Below are positions 8,348 through 17,197 of a stretch of DNA of 64,000 nt, piece after piece (position 1 is the first letter of the stretch; each line of letters begins with the position of its first letter). The notes under the pieces are model-generated. The model made no database searches. It was not told where the DNA came from and worked only from the letters and a program-made list of their open reading frames with translations. Source of the DNA: Actinomadura sp. NAK00032 (GTDB lineage Bacteria > Actinomycetota > Actinomycetes > Streptosporangiales > Streptosporangiaceae); NCBI RefSeq assembly GCF_013364275.1, contig NZ_CP054932.1, forward strand, positions 7,874,001-7,938,000. Direction: 5' to 3'. The position numbers and the translations under genes were made by a program.

Positions 8348-9738
8348 CGGCCGCTCACCCCGTCGCTGCGCACCCGGTTCAGGTGCCGCCGGACGAGGCG
8401 GGCGGCGGTGAGGCCGCTTCGCACGGCTCCCTCCATCGTGTCGGGCCAGCCCGTGTCCGTCCACGCGCCGGCGAGGAAGAGCCACGGCAGCCGGGTCGCG
8501 GACGCGGGACGCAGCGCGCCGGTGCCGGGGCTCTGACGGAATGTGGCGTGCCGTTCCCGCGTCACGAAGAAGTCGGTGACGCGGGCCCGGCGGGCGGCCG
8601 GGAACAGCCGCTCCAGCTCGGCGAGGTACACCGCGCGGATCTCGGCGGTGGGGATGTCGATCCAGCGGTCGGCGGCCGAGACCGACACCGCGAGGTACTC
8701 GCCGCCGCCGGTCAGGCCGCTGATCGCGGTGCGGTCGAACACCCACTGCACGGGCGAGCCGACCGCCGCGACGAACGGCGCGTCCCGGCCGCCGGCGCGC
8801 GGCACGCCCCCGCCGGCGCGCAGCACGGGCCGGTCGTAGACGACGTGGACGTTGACGATGGGGCTGGAGCCGAGGCCGTCCCACTCCGCCCGTTCCGGGG
8901 ACGCCTCCGCCGGGACGAGCGACGACGCCACCCGGTGCGGCACCGCCATGACGACGGCGTCCGCGCTCACCGGGGAGCCGTCCACCACCAGCTTCGGCCC
9001 GGCGTCGACGGCCGTGACCTTGGCGCCCAGCTCGATCCGGCCGCCGCCCCGCTCGATCTTCGCCGCCGGGATCGTGCCGTGCAGGTCGCCCAGCGGGACG
9101 GTCGGGACCCCGATGTCGGCGGCGTCGGAGCGGCCGAGCAGCCCGGTCTTGCACACCATCGCGGCGGAGCCGAGCGCGGCCTCGTCCAGCCGGATGTTGA
9201 GCGCGGCGGTGACGAACAGGTCCCAGAGCGCGTCGCGGGCCTGGGGCCGCTGGCCGTGGCGGGCGAGCCAGGCGCCCATGGTGACGCGGTCGTGCGCCGG
9301 GTCGTCCGGGTCGAGCCGGTCGAGCGCGAGCGAGGCCCGGACGGCGCGGAGCCGGTCGGCGGGCGGCAGCAGCCGGTACCCGGCGAGCGCGGGCACCAGG
9401 TGCAGCGGCCCCGGCGCCTTGGCGCGGCGCAGCCGCCCGCCCGCGCCGCCGGGGGTGAGGACCGGGATGTCGAGCCGGTCCTGGACGCGGACGCGGTCGG
9501 TCGCGCCGAGCCGGCCGAGCAGCCCCTGGTACGCCGAGCAGCACTTCAGGAAGATGTGCTGCCCGTTGTCGACCGTCAGCCCGCCGCGCGTGAAGGAGTG
9601 CGTGGCGCCGCCCAGCCTCGGGCGCGCCTCATAGATGGTCGTCCTTATACCGGTCTCTTGGAGCGCCAGCGCGGTCGTGATCCCGGCGAGGCCGCCGCCG
9701 ACGATGGCGACCTCCCCCTGCCCCCCGGCCGTGCTCAT
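8344..9738 (-). CDS. hpnE: Hydroxysqualene dehydroxylase HpnE
   Basis: A 464-aa FAD-dependent amine oxidase/phytoene desaturase-like protein. Residues 9-35 form the dinucleotide fold (VAIVGGGLAGITTALAL, then YEARPRLGG), and the C-terminal FAD motif is LFLAGAWTDTGWPDTMEGAVRSG. HpnE reduces hydroxysqualene to squalene in the HpnCDE route. Start ATG 9738 overlaps the hpnD stop and its own stop overlaps the synthase start, so translation is coupled on both sides. The combination with hpnC and hpnD makes the assignment firm. Confidence 0.93.
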   Translation of the reverse strand: MSTAGGQGEVAIVGGGLAGITTALALQETGIRTTIYEARPRLGGATHSFTRGGLTVDNGQHIFLKCCSAYQGLLGRLGATDRVRVQDRLDIPVLTPGGAGGRLRRAKAPGPLHLVPALAGYRLLPPADRLRAVRASLALDRLDPDDPAHDRVTMGAWLARHGQRPQARDALWDLFVTAALNIRLDEAALGSAAMVCKTGLLGRSDAADIGVPTVPLGDLHGTIPAAKIERGGGRIELGAKVTAVDAGPKLVVDGSPVSADAVVMAVPHRVASSLVPAEASPERAEWDGLGSSPIVNVHVVYDRPVLRAGGGVPRAGGRDAPFVAAVGSPVQWVFDRTAISGLTGGGEYLAVSVSAADRWIDIPTAEIRAVYLAELERLFPAARRARVTDFFVTRERHATFRQSPGTGALRPASATRLPWLFLAGAWTDTGWPDTMEGAVRSGLTAARLVRRHLNRVRSDGVSGR

Positions 9739-10595
9739 CGGTGCACTCCCGACATCGCCATCGCCGACACGGCGGCCTTCTCCCAGGTCGGCAGCGAGGT
9801 GCGGGTGTCGAGCGCGGTCAGCGGATCGGCCTTGATGCGGCGCAGCAGGTGCCGGTAGATGCCCGCCATCGCCCCGGCGCACGCGGAGCTGCGCCGGTCC
9901 AGCATCGGCAGCAGTTGCAGCCCGGTCGCGTACCACTCCTCCGCGCGGTTCGCCTCGAACCGGATGAGGCCCGCCAGCCGCTCCGGGTCGTCGGTCAACC
10001 GGCCCGCCCCGTCCCGCTCCAGCGTGCAGCCGAACCGGACGAGGTCCTTGGCGGGCAGGTAGACGCGGCCGCTCAACCCGTCCTCGCGGACGTCCCGCAG
10101 GATGTTCGTCAGCTGCAGCGCGACGCCGAGCGCGTCGGCGCGCGGCACCGCCGTGTCCGGATCGGACGTGCCGAACACGCCGAGCGACAGCCGGCCGATG
10201 GCCCCCGCGACGCACCGGCAGTACCAGAGCAGGTCGTCGAAGGTGTCATAGGTCTCGCCGCGGACGTCGGCCTCGCAGCCGTCGATCAGCTCCCCGAACG
10301 CCTCCAGCGGGATCGGGTGGTGGCGCGCGGCGTCCGACAGCGCGACCAGCACCGGGTCGGACGGGTGCGCGGCGGCGTCGGCGAGGCGCTCGCGCTCCTC
10401 GGTGAGCCGCGCCAGCCGCGCGGCGGGCGGCGCGTCGTGGTCGTCGCCGATGTCGTCGATGCGGCGGGCGAACGCGTACACGGCGCTCAGCGCGCGGCGC
10501 TTCGGCGGGGGAAGCAGCCGGATCCCGTACGAGAAGTTGCGCGCCTGGGTGCGCACGATGTTCTCGCAGTGCCGATAGGCGCTCGGTGCGTCCAT
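9735..10595 (-). CDS. hpnD: Presqualene diphosphate synthase HpnD
   Basis: A 286-aa squalene/phytoene synthase family protein that joins two farnesyl diphosphates into presqualene diphosphate. The two metal-binding motifs are AFARRIDDIGDDHD near residue 47 and ILRDVREDGLSGRVYLP. YGIRLLPPPKRRALSAVYAF near the N-terminus is typical. ATG 10595 follows GGAGATAG. It is separated from hpnC by four bases and overlaps hpnE by four. Which of the two homologues is HpnC and which HpnD follows operon order and the HpnD-type ARNFSYG opening. Confidence 0.9.
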   Translation of the reverse strand: MDAPSAYRHCENIVRTQARNFSYGIRLLPPPKRRALSAVYAFARRIDDIGDDHDAPPAARLARLTEERERLADAAAHPSDPVLVALSDAARHHPIPLEAFGELIDGCEADVRGETYDTFDDLLWYCRCVAGAIGRLSLGVFGTSDPDTAVPRADALGVALQLTNILRDVREDGLSGRVYLPAKDLVRFGCTLERDGAGRLTDDPERLAGLIRFEANRAEEWYATGLQLLPMLDRRSSACAGAMAGIYRHLLRRIKADPLTALDTRTSLPTWEKAAVSAMAMSGVHR

Positions 10596-10599
10596 CTGC

Positions 10600-11457
10600 C
10601 TATCTCCTTCCCAATGTCCGCGACCACTCGGCCAGCAGTCGCGCCTTCCTCGGCCGTGAGGCGCTCCCCAGCACGTCGTAGGCGCCGCGCTCCAGCGCGG
10701 CGAGGGCGGCGAGACCGCCCGCGACGTATCCGGCGACGGCGACGCGCGCGAACCCGCGGAGCCGGCCGGTGAGGGCGGCGCCCTCGTCCAGCAGGCCCGC
10801 CGCGCGCCCGGCCTGGAGGGCGACGACGCCGCGCAGCCGGGTGGGCGTGACCGCGGCGGTGAGGTCGTCCTCGGTGCAGCCGAACCGCCGGAGGTCGTCC
10901 CCCGGCAGGTAGATCCGGCCGTTGCGGTGGTCCTCGCCGACGTCCTGGCAGTGCTCGATGACCTGCAGCGCGGTGCAGACCTTGTCCGACAGCCGGATCC
11001 GGTCCGGGGTGGCGGCGCCGAACACGTGCAGGACGATGCGCCCGACGGGGTCGGCGGAGTAGGCGCAGTAGCCGAGCAGGTCGTCGAACGTCGCGTACCG
11101 GGTGACCTCCTGGTCGCGGCGGTTGGCCTCCAGGAGGCGGCGGAACGGCTCCGCGGGGATCCGGCACGCGGTGATGGTGCGGGACAGGTCGCGCAGCACG
11201 GGCAGCTCCGCCCGCCCGCCCGCGTAGACGCGGTCGAGGTCGCGTTCGACGAGGTCGAGCAGCCCGGCGCGGTCGCCCGGCGGCGCCTCGTCCCCGATGT
11301 CGTCGACCAGCCGGGCGTAGCCGTACACGTTCAGCAGATGCTCGCGGTGGCGCGCGGGGAGCAGCCGGGTGGCGACCGGGAAGTTCTCCCGGGATTGGAG
11401 TTCGAGCCGGGTGCGGCGTTCCTCGGTCTCGTTCCACAAACGCTCGCTGACGGACAT
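10600..11457 (-). CDS. hpnC: Hydroxysqualene synthase HpnC
   Basis: A 285-aa squalene/phytoene synthase homologue that converts presqualene diphosphate to hydroxysqualene. It opens with the HpnC-type ENFPVATRLLPARHREHLLNVYGYARLVDDIGDE and has a second Asp motif in CQDVGEDHRNGRIYLP. I chose ATG 11457, which has GAAGGAA seven bases upstream; the frame stays open further upstream to 11538 but without a ribosome binding site. It is the first gene of the hopanoid operon, so the operon promoter should lie in 11458-11889. Confidence 0.9.
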   Translation of the reverse strand: MSVSERLWNETEERRTRLELQSRENFPVATRLLPARHREHLLNVYGYARLVDDIGDEAPPGDRAGLLDLVERDLDRVYAGGRAELPVLRDLSRTITACRIPAEPFRRLLEANRRDQEVTRYATFDDLLGYCAYSADPVGRIVLHVFGAATPDRIRLSDKVCTALQVIEHCQDVGEDHRNGRIYLPGDDLRRFGCTEDDLTAAVTPTRLRGVVALQAGRAAGLLDEGAALTGRLRGFARVAVAGYVAGGLAALAALERGAYDVLGSASRPRKARLLAEWSRTLGRR

Positions 11458-11889
11458 GGCGTTCCTTCGGGGCGGCGGCGGCGCGGGGCGTTCATCGATG
11501 CCCGATATCCGGGCGATGGCCCGGTAAACATGGACCATCGTGAGGCCCCTGTGACGTACGTCCCCGAACCGCCCCGGGCGACCCGCGAATATGCGGGATT
11601 CGTGAAGAGGGGCCGGAAGTGGTCACCCGGGAATATATGCGCGCCCGACCGGGAGATCACCCCTGGTCAGCGCTTTTTCCCATTCCGTTATGTTGGACTT
11701 GAGTTGAGTCATGCGTCTATCCCGGAGACTCAACTCGGGATGTTCATGTTCGCGTAACTTCATGACAGCGCGAGCCCATGGCGGCCGGTTCAATGCGCGC
11801 GCCCGCGCGCGCCACGGCGCCGGAGACCCCGCCGAGCCGGTGCGGCCCCGGCCGGAATCGGGGCCATCGGGGTCATCGGGCTAATCGGG
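11458..11889. promoter_or_regulatory. Spacer upstream of hopanoid operon with inverted repeat
   Basis: This 432-bp spacer should contain the leftward hpnC promoter, but no clear -35/-10 pair stands out. It is AT-richer than its surroundings around 11620-11760. A perfect 10-bp inverted repeat, GAGTTGAGTC (11701-11710) and GACTCAACTC (11727-11736), is separated by 16 bases. It could be an operator or a structured leader. It lies after the stop of the XRE gene, so a terminator role is also possible. Confidence 0.5.
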
Positions 11890-12789
11890 TCAGAAGGTGG
11901 TGAGCAGCTCGGCGAGCCGCCACGGCGTCCGCTCGGGCGGCGCCGCCTCGGTCACCAGCGTGTTGAAGTCGTGCCAGTGCTGCTCGATCTCCGCGCGCCG
12001 CGTCGGGTACAGGGCGCGGTCGGCGCGTTCGAGGTAGACCATGTCCTGCAGGCCCTGCTGCGGGAACCGGACGAGGGTGAGCGGCCCTTCGCCCTTGATC
12101 CGGCCGCTGATGCCGAGCGGCGCGATCTGCACGGTGACGTTCGGCCGCCGGCACAGCTCGATGATGTGCCGGATCTGGCCGCGCATGATCTCCCGGCCGC
12201 CGATCGGGCGCCACAGCGCTTGCTCGTCGAGGACGATCCACAGGTTCAGCGGCCGCGGGCGGCGGCGCAGCACGCGCTGCCGCCGCATCCGGAACTCCAC
12301 CCGCCGCTCGACCTCGTCTTCAGGGGCCTCGCGGCCGAACAGCGCGCGGGCGTACTCCTCGGTCTGGAGCAGGCCGGGCACGTACTGGGCCTCGAAGGTG
12401 CGCACCAGCTTGGCGGCCTGCTCGGCGCTCAGGTACGGCCGCACCCAGGGCGGGAGGATGTCGGCGTCGTCCTGCCACCAGGCGCGCGCCGTCGTCTGCT
12501 CGGCGAGGGCGAGCAGGGTCGTGCGCTCGTCCTCCTCGGCGCCGTAGCCGGCCAGCAGCCGGGCGACCTCGCGCGGCCTGCTGCCGGTCTTGCCCACCTC
12601 CAGGCGGGCGATCTTCGATTCGGACGCGTGCAGCAGCCGGCCCGCCTCCCGCCGCGAGAGCCCGGACCGGTCGCGCAGCTCGCGCAGCCGCTTGCCGAGC
12701 AGCATCCGGGGGACGAGCGGGTCCCCGCAGGGCCGTGCCGCCCGCGCACGCGCCGACTGCCTGCCGGTATTGGTGACGCCCTTGCTCAT
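11890..12789 (-). CDS. XRE-family regulator with DUF5753
   Basis: A 299-aa protein with an N-terminal Cro/C1-type HTH (GKRLRELRDRSGLSRREAG, then SKIARLEVGKTG) and a C-terminal DUF5753 domain (WVRPYLSAEQAAKLVRTFEAQYVPGLLQTEEYARAL). This architecture is very common in actinomycetes, usually beside a small DUF397 gene; none is seen here. ATG 12789 (MSKGVTNTG) is my choice; ATG 12828 is an in-frame alternative. TATAGT (minus strand, 12862-12857) is a good -10 box. The neighbour upstream is a DUF574 protein, another frequent companion. Confidence 0.85.
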   Translation of the reverse strand: MSKGVTNTGRQSARARAARPCGDPLVPRMLLGKRLRELRDRSGLSRREAGRLLHASESKIARLEVGKTGSRPREVARLLAGYGAEEDERTTLLALAEQTTARAWWQDDADILPPWVRPYLSAEQAAKLVRTFEAQYVPGLLQTEEYARALFGREAPEDEVERRVEFRMRRQRVLRRRPRPLNLWIVLDEQALWRPIGGREIMRGQIRHIIELCRRPNVTVQIAPLGISGRIKGEGPLTLVRFPQQGLQDMVYLERADRALYPTRRAEIEQHWHDFNTLVTEAAPPERTPWRLAELLTTF

Positions 12790-12912
12790 GATGTCGCTGC
12801 TCGTGAAGGAGGCCAACGGGACTCCCATCGGGGGGATCGGCTTGACGACCGCCCTCACTATAGCTTCACGCAGCGCGGCAGGAAGGAGACGGTGTGCGAC
12901 CTCCCCTCGGCG

Positions 12913-13725
12913 TCAGGGTTTCCGCGCCACCGCGCACAGGGTCGGAAGATCTTCGACGTCCATCCCCGGCACCTCGGGCCGCCACGCGCCGCTCGTCACG
13001 AGCCCCGGCTCGTCGATCTCCAGGCCCTCGAAGTAGGCGCGGATGAAGTCCGGGCTGCGCAGCCGGAACGGGATGGCGCCGGTCTCGTCGTAGGCGCGCT
13101 GGGCGGCGTTGAACGCCTCGTTCTGGTCGGTGGAGTCGTGCAGGATCAGGTAGCTGCCGGACGCCAGCGGCTCCACCAGCCCGCGGACCACCCCGTACGC
13201 CTCCTCGGGGTCGACGATGTGCCCCATCACCCCGATCAGCAGCAGCCCGACCGGCTGCGACAGGTCGAGGATCTCCGCCGCCTTGGCCATGATCGTCTTC
13301 GGGTCGTGCAGGTCGCAGTCGATGTAGGACGTGCGGCCCTCGGCCGTGCCGGTCAGCAGCGCGCGGGCGTGCGCGAGGACGAGCGGGTCGTTGTCGACGT
13401 AGACGACCAGCGCGTCCGGGGCGGCGCGCTGGGCCATCTCGTGGGTGTTGTCGACGGTCGGGAGCCCGGTGCCGCAGTCCATGAACTGGCGGATGCCGCG
13501 CTCGAGGGCGAGGAACCTGATCGCGCGGTCCATGAAGTAGCGGCCGGCGCGGGCGATCGGCACGATCCCCGGATACAGCTCGACGTACTGGTCGCCGGCG
13601 ACCCGGTCGATCTCGTAGTTGTCGGTGCCGCCGAGCCAGTAGTTCCAGATCCGGGCGGACTGCGGAACATCGGTGTTGATCTTCGTCTCCGACCCCTGGT
13701 CCGGGCCGCTGGTCGCATCCGTCAT
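12913..13725 (-). CDS. DUF574-type SAM-dependent methyltransferase
   Basis: This intact 270-aa member of the DUF574/methyltransf_19 family has a Rossmann-like methyltransferase core: IWNYWLGGTDNYEIDR, FMDCGTGLPTVDNTHEMAQ, VVYVDNDPLVLAHARALL and LDLSQPVGLLLIGVMGHI. The substrate is not known for this family. ATG 13725 is preceded by GAAGGAG. It is a paralogue of the frameshifted copy at 1971-2778 and sits head-to-tail with the DUF5753 regulator. Confidence 0.88.
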   Translation of the reverse strand: MTDATSGPDQGSETKINTDVPQSARIWNYWLGGTDNYEIDRVAGDQYVELYPGIVPIARAGRYFMDRAIRFLALERGIRQFMDCGTGLPTVDNTHEMAQRAAPDALVVYVDNDPLVLAHARALLTGTAEGRTSYIDCDLHDPKTIMAKAAEILDLSQPVGLLLIGVMGHIVDPEEAYGVVRGLVEPLASGSYLILHDSTDQNEAFNAAQRAYDETGAIPFRLRSPDFIRAYFEGLEIDEPGLVTSGAWRPEVPGMDVEDLPTLCAVARKP

Positions 13726-14416
13726 CGTCAGACGCTCCTTCGGGGGCGACGGCTCCGTGCGCTGCAAACGCCTGGTGCAAACCTAGACCCGTCCGTCCCG
13801 GGGCGGCCAGAAACGCGAAATTCGGTCCTGTCCGCATTCGCATTCAGGACATTATTGACGACCCGCTCAGGACAGGACCGCGAGGTAGGCGTGCCAGAAC
13901 AGACGGACGGGACTGAAGTGAGCCAGGGGAACTCCCCCGCCGCAATCCCCGCACCCCCTCCCACCCCGCTGATCGCCGACGCGACCGCCACCCTCCCCTG
14001 TCCGCACCGAACGCCGCCCGCACCCGCCGGCCACCCAATTGGGAGCGATATGCACCTTTTATCGACTTTCGCCCTCCCCGCGAAGATCACGGCCTCGCCC
14101 ACGCCCCCGCACGTCCAATGCGCCGAGCCTCAAAACCGCACCCACCGAGACCCGGATCCAGCCCACCTTCGCGACGGACATCTCATTCGAACGCCCCTAC
14201 CCGACCTCGCAAATCCCGTGCCCGAAAAGCCCACCGCATCCAAGCCCTCCAGCAACCGCATACCCGCCCACGAAATGGCACCGCAAAACGCGACCGCCCA
14301 CCAGAAAACCCATCCCGAGCAAACCGCACACCCCCATCCACGCACCCCGTCCACGCACCCCGCTCACGCACGCCGGCGGATGGCGGGACGGGGGCCGGGC
14401 GGGCGGCCTGACCGGG
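13726..14416. other. Gene-free, strand-skewed spacer
   Basis: About 690 bp without a credible gene. From about 13920 the top strand is strongly C/A-rich and G-poor, so the bottom strand is G/T-rich. Weak open frames here have Trp/Gly-heavy translations and no ribosome binding sites, so I read them as compositional artefacts. The skew begins downstream of the leftward pucR gene. Confidence 0.6.
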
Positions 14417-15460
14417 TCAGCGGGTGGTGGCCCAGATGGCTATCGCCAGGGCGACGCGGTCCTCGAACTGGAGGGGGTCGCGGCCGGTGAGGGACTCGAT
14501 GCGGGCCAGCCGGTGGCGGAGCGTGTTCGGATGGAGGAAGAGGGCGCGGGACGTGGCGCCGACCGCGCCGCCCATGTCGAGGAAGGTGCGCAGCGACTCG
14601 ATCAGCCGGGTGCCGTGCGCGGTGTCGTACTCCTTCAGCGGCCGGGCGATCTGCTCGACGAACGGGGTCAGCTGGTCGTGTTCGAGCCGGCCGAGCAGCG
14701 CCCGGAACGTGGCGAGGTCGGCGGCCTGCACCACGCCGCCGCTGCGGCGCGCGGCGTCCAGCGCGGCGAGGCTCTCGGCGAGCGACACCGGCAGGTGGTC
14801 GAGCGGGCCGGGGCTGCCGATCCCGGCGGGCTCGGACCAGGCGTGCGCGTCGTTGGTGATGAGCAGCGAGGTGTCGTCGTCCAGGCCGAGGACGCCGGGC
14901 AGCTCCTCGTCGGCGCCGTCCATCGCGATCACCAGCAGCGCGGCCGGGTCGAGGCCCGCGTCGTCGATCCGCTCGCGCAGCACCTCGGCGGACGCGTGGC
15001 CCTGCCGGATCATGCGCAGCAGCCGGCCCGTCTCCTCCCGCTCGTACCGCTCGTCGCGGGTGGAGGCGTCCCGCTCGGCGAACCACTCGGTGAAGCTGAC
15101 GAACGGCACCTCGGCGGGCACCTCGACCAGCGGCAGGCCGAGCCGGGCGCAGGCGTCCCGCAGCGCCGCCGGGACGTCGTCGGTCACGTCGCCGACGCCG
15201 TAGCCGATCACGCTCGCCCGCCCCGCCTTGACGGACTCGGCGAACGCGGCGCAGGCACCCTCGTCCCGCAGCGACGCGCCGGCGGTCAGGACGATCTCGC
15301 CGCCGCGCAGGTAGGGCCCGGGGTCGAGCAGCTCGGTGGAGTGCGCCCAGCGGACCGGCCGGTCCAGGCCGCCCTCGCCGGCGACCAGGCGCAGCCGGAA
15401 CCTCGGCACTTCCAGGAGCTGCCGGACGGTCCCGTACGGCACTGCGGAATCGCTGGTCAC
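14417..15460 (-). CDS. PucR-family transcriptional regulator
   Basis: A 347-aa protein with an N-terminal PucR sensor domain (LLEVPRFRLRLVAGEGGLDRPVRWAHSTEL), a degenerate GGDEF-like middle and a C-terminal PucR HTH_30 (TSRALFLHPNTLRHRLARIESLTGRDPLQ). Such proteins usually activate nearby catabolic genes. GTG 15460 follows GAAGGTGA. It diverges from an overlapping pair of short-chain dehydrogenases 192 bp away, which are its likely targets. The effector is unknown. Confidence 0.88.
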   Translation of the reverse strand: MTSDSAVPYGTVRQLLEVPRFRLRLVAGEGGLDRPVRWAHSTELLDPGPYLRGGEIVLTAGASLRDEGACAAFAESVKAGRASVIGYGVGDVTDDVPAALRDACARLGLPLVEVPAEVPFVSFTEWFAERDASTRDERYEREETGRLLRMIRQGHASAEVLRERIDDAGLDPAALLVIAMDGADEELPGVLGLDDDTSLLITNDAHAWSEPAGIGSPGPLDHLPVSLAESLAALDAARRSGGVVQAADLATFRALLGRLEHDQLTPFVEQIARPLKEYDTAHGTRLIESLRTFLDMGGAVGATSRALFLHPNTLRHRLARIESLTGRDPLQFEDRVALAIAIWATTR

Positions 15461-15652
15461 AGCTTCACCTTCTCACTCCGGCGCGGAGTCGCCGAGGCAC
15501 CTGACCGTGATTTGGGGAAGACCGTGCGTTGGACAAGGGCACGACGGTCCGGGCGCGCCGTCGTGCGTTCGGCCAACAAAACCGCGACACCCTTGCCACC
15601 TGCGCCTATGTCGGGTTTGCCTGGAAACTTCGGACCGATTCGAGGTGATCTG

Positions 15653-16348
15653 ATGCGCGAGCGCGTCGCACTCGTCGCCGGCGCGGCCGGGGGGATCGGC
15701 TCCGCGATGGTGCGGGAGCTGGCCGGCCGCGGCTGGCGGACGGCGGGCCTGGACCTCGTCCCGGCGGCCGACGCCGACCACAGCGTGGGCGTGGACGTGG
15801 CGGTCCCGGAGCAGGTGCACGCCGCCGTCCGGCGGATCGAGCGGGAGCTGGGCCCGATCGAGGCCGCGGTGTTCGCGGCCGGGCACTACACGATCGTCCC
15901 GGTGTCCGACATCGCCTGGCCGGACTGGCAGCGGATGCTGCGGGTCCACCTCGGCGGCCTGGTGAACATGTGCCGGGCGGTGACCCCGGGAATGGTGGAG
16001 CGGGGACGGGGGGCCGTGGTCGCGGTCTCGTCCGCGCTGGCCATCGGCGGCGGGGACGGCGAGGCGCACTACATCGCGGCCAAGGGCGCGATGATCGGGC
16101 TCGTCCGGTCGCTGGCCGCGGAGCTGGCGTCGGCCGGGGTGCGGGTGAACGCGCTGGCGCCCGGCCCGACGGACACGCCGCTGCTGCGGCCCGACTCGCC
16201 GTGGCGGCGGGCCGCCTACCTGCAGACGCTGCCCACCGGGCGGCTCGCGACGGCGGAGGAGGTCGCGTTCGCCGGCGCGTACCTGGTCGAGGAGGGGACG
16301 TTCTGCGCCGGGGAGGTCCTCTCGCCCAACTCGGGGGCGGTGATCTGA
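15653..16348 (+). CDS. Short-chain dehydrogenase/reductase (active-site intact)
   Basis: A 231-aa classical SDR. The NAD(P) motif GAAGGIG is at residues 10-16, and the catalytic set is present: VSSALA (Ser) and HYIAAK (Tyr, Lys). ADADHSVGVDVAVPEQVHAAV fits the DV(x) adenine-ring region. Substrate specificity cannot be read from sequence. ATG 15653 follows GAGGTGATCTG. The stop overlaps the start of the next SDR (TGATG), so the two are coupled. A divergent PucR regulator suggests a small inducible catabolic unit. Confidence 0.88.
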   Translation: MRERVALVAGAAGGIGSAMVRELAGRGWRTAGLDLVPAADADHSVGVDVAVPEQVHAAVRRIERELGPIEAAVFAAGHYTIVPVSDIAWPDWQRMLRVHLGGLVNMCRAVTPGMVERGRGAVVAVSSALAIGGGDGEAHYIAAKGAMIGLVRSLAAELASAGVRVNALAPGPTDTPLLRPDSPWRRAAYLQTLPTGRLATAEEVAFAGAYLVEEGTFCAGEVLSPNSGAVI

Positions 16349-17094
16349 TGGCGGTCGCACTGGTGACGGGGGCGGCGGGCGGGCTCGGCACGGCGGTCGC
16401 GCGGCGGCTCGCGGCGGACGGCCACCGGGTCGCGCTCAACGACCGCCCCGAGCGGGACCTGGGGGCCCTCGCCGCCGAGCTGGACGGCATCGCCGTGCCC
16501 GCCGACGTCGCCGACCCGGACGCGGTCGCCGCGATGGTCGGGGACGTGGAGCGGCAGACCGGCACCGACATCGGGATCCTCGTCACCGGCGCCGCGCACA
16601 TCACCACCGGCCTGCTCGCCGACCACGACCCGGACGACTGGTGGCGGGTGATCGACGTCGACCTCGGCGGGACGTTCGCGTGCGCGCAGGCCGTCATGCC
16701 GGGGATGGTGGAGCGCGGCGGCGGCCGGATGGTGCTGATCGGAGCCGAGAGCGGCCTGGTCGGACGGGCGGAGGCGACCGCCTGCTCCGCCGCCAAGGCC
16801 GGCATCATCGCGCTCACCAAGGCGCTCGGCCGGGAGCTGGCGCCGCTCGGCATCGCGGTGAACGCGGTCGCGCCGAGCGTGATCGACACGCCGTGGCTGC
16901 TGGACATCGCGGAGAGCACCGAGGTGGCGGACGACGAGTACCGCGCCGGGGAGCAGGCACGCGTGCCGCTGGGCCGCATCGCGACCCCCGACGAGATCGC
17001 CGCGGCGGTCGCCTTCCTCGCCGACGAACGCCTCCCCATGCTCGTCGGCCAAGTCCTCCTCACCAACGGCGGAACCGTCCGAACCCGCGCCTGA
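16348..17094 (+). CDS. SDR-family protein lacking the catalytic Ser and Tyr
   Basis: A 248-aa SDR with a normal nucleotide-binding motif (TGAAGGLG) and fold-typical segments (LGGTFACAQAVMPGMVE, VNAVAPSVIDTPWL). The active site is altered: the usual YxxxK reads CSAAK (Tyr to Cys, TGC codon), and the catalytic Ser of the usual SS pair aligns with Ala in LIGAESG. The Lys remains. It may be a non-reductase partner of the preceding intact SDR, for example in a heteromeric complex, or a protein with altered chemistry. It is translationally coupled to that SDR. Confidence 0.85.
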   Translation: MAVALVTGAAGGLGTAVARRLAADGHRVALNDRPERDLGALAAELDGIAVPADVADPDAVAAMVGDVERQTGTDIGILVTGAAHITTGLLADHDPDDWWRVIDVDLGGTFACAQAVMPGMVERGGGRMVLIGAESGLVGRAEATACSAAKAGIIALTKALGRELAPLGIAVNAVAPSVIDTPWLLDIAESTEVADDEYRAGEQARVPLGRIATPDEIAAAVAFLADERLPMLVGQVLLTNGGTVRTRA

Positions 17095-17197
17095 CCCACC
17101 AAGGCGGCGTCATCCCGGCAAGGCCGACCGTGCATGGGGTTGGCTCAGCCCAGCAGGGCCAGCGTCAGCCGGGCAGCGCAAGGTCGGGTCTACAGGG

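Noticed and set aside
14039..14390. Possible repeat shared with 39150-39420 (both have ATGCACCTT and similar C/A-rich text)
   Set aside because: Only nine bases match in register; the likeness is compositional, not a true repeat as far as I can read.
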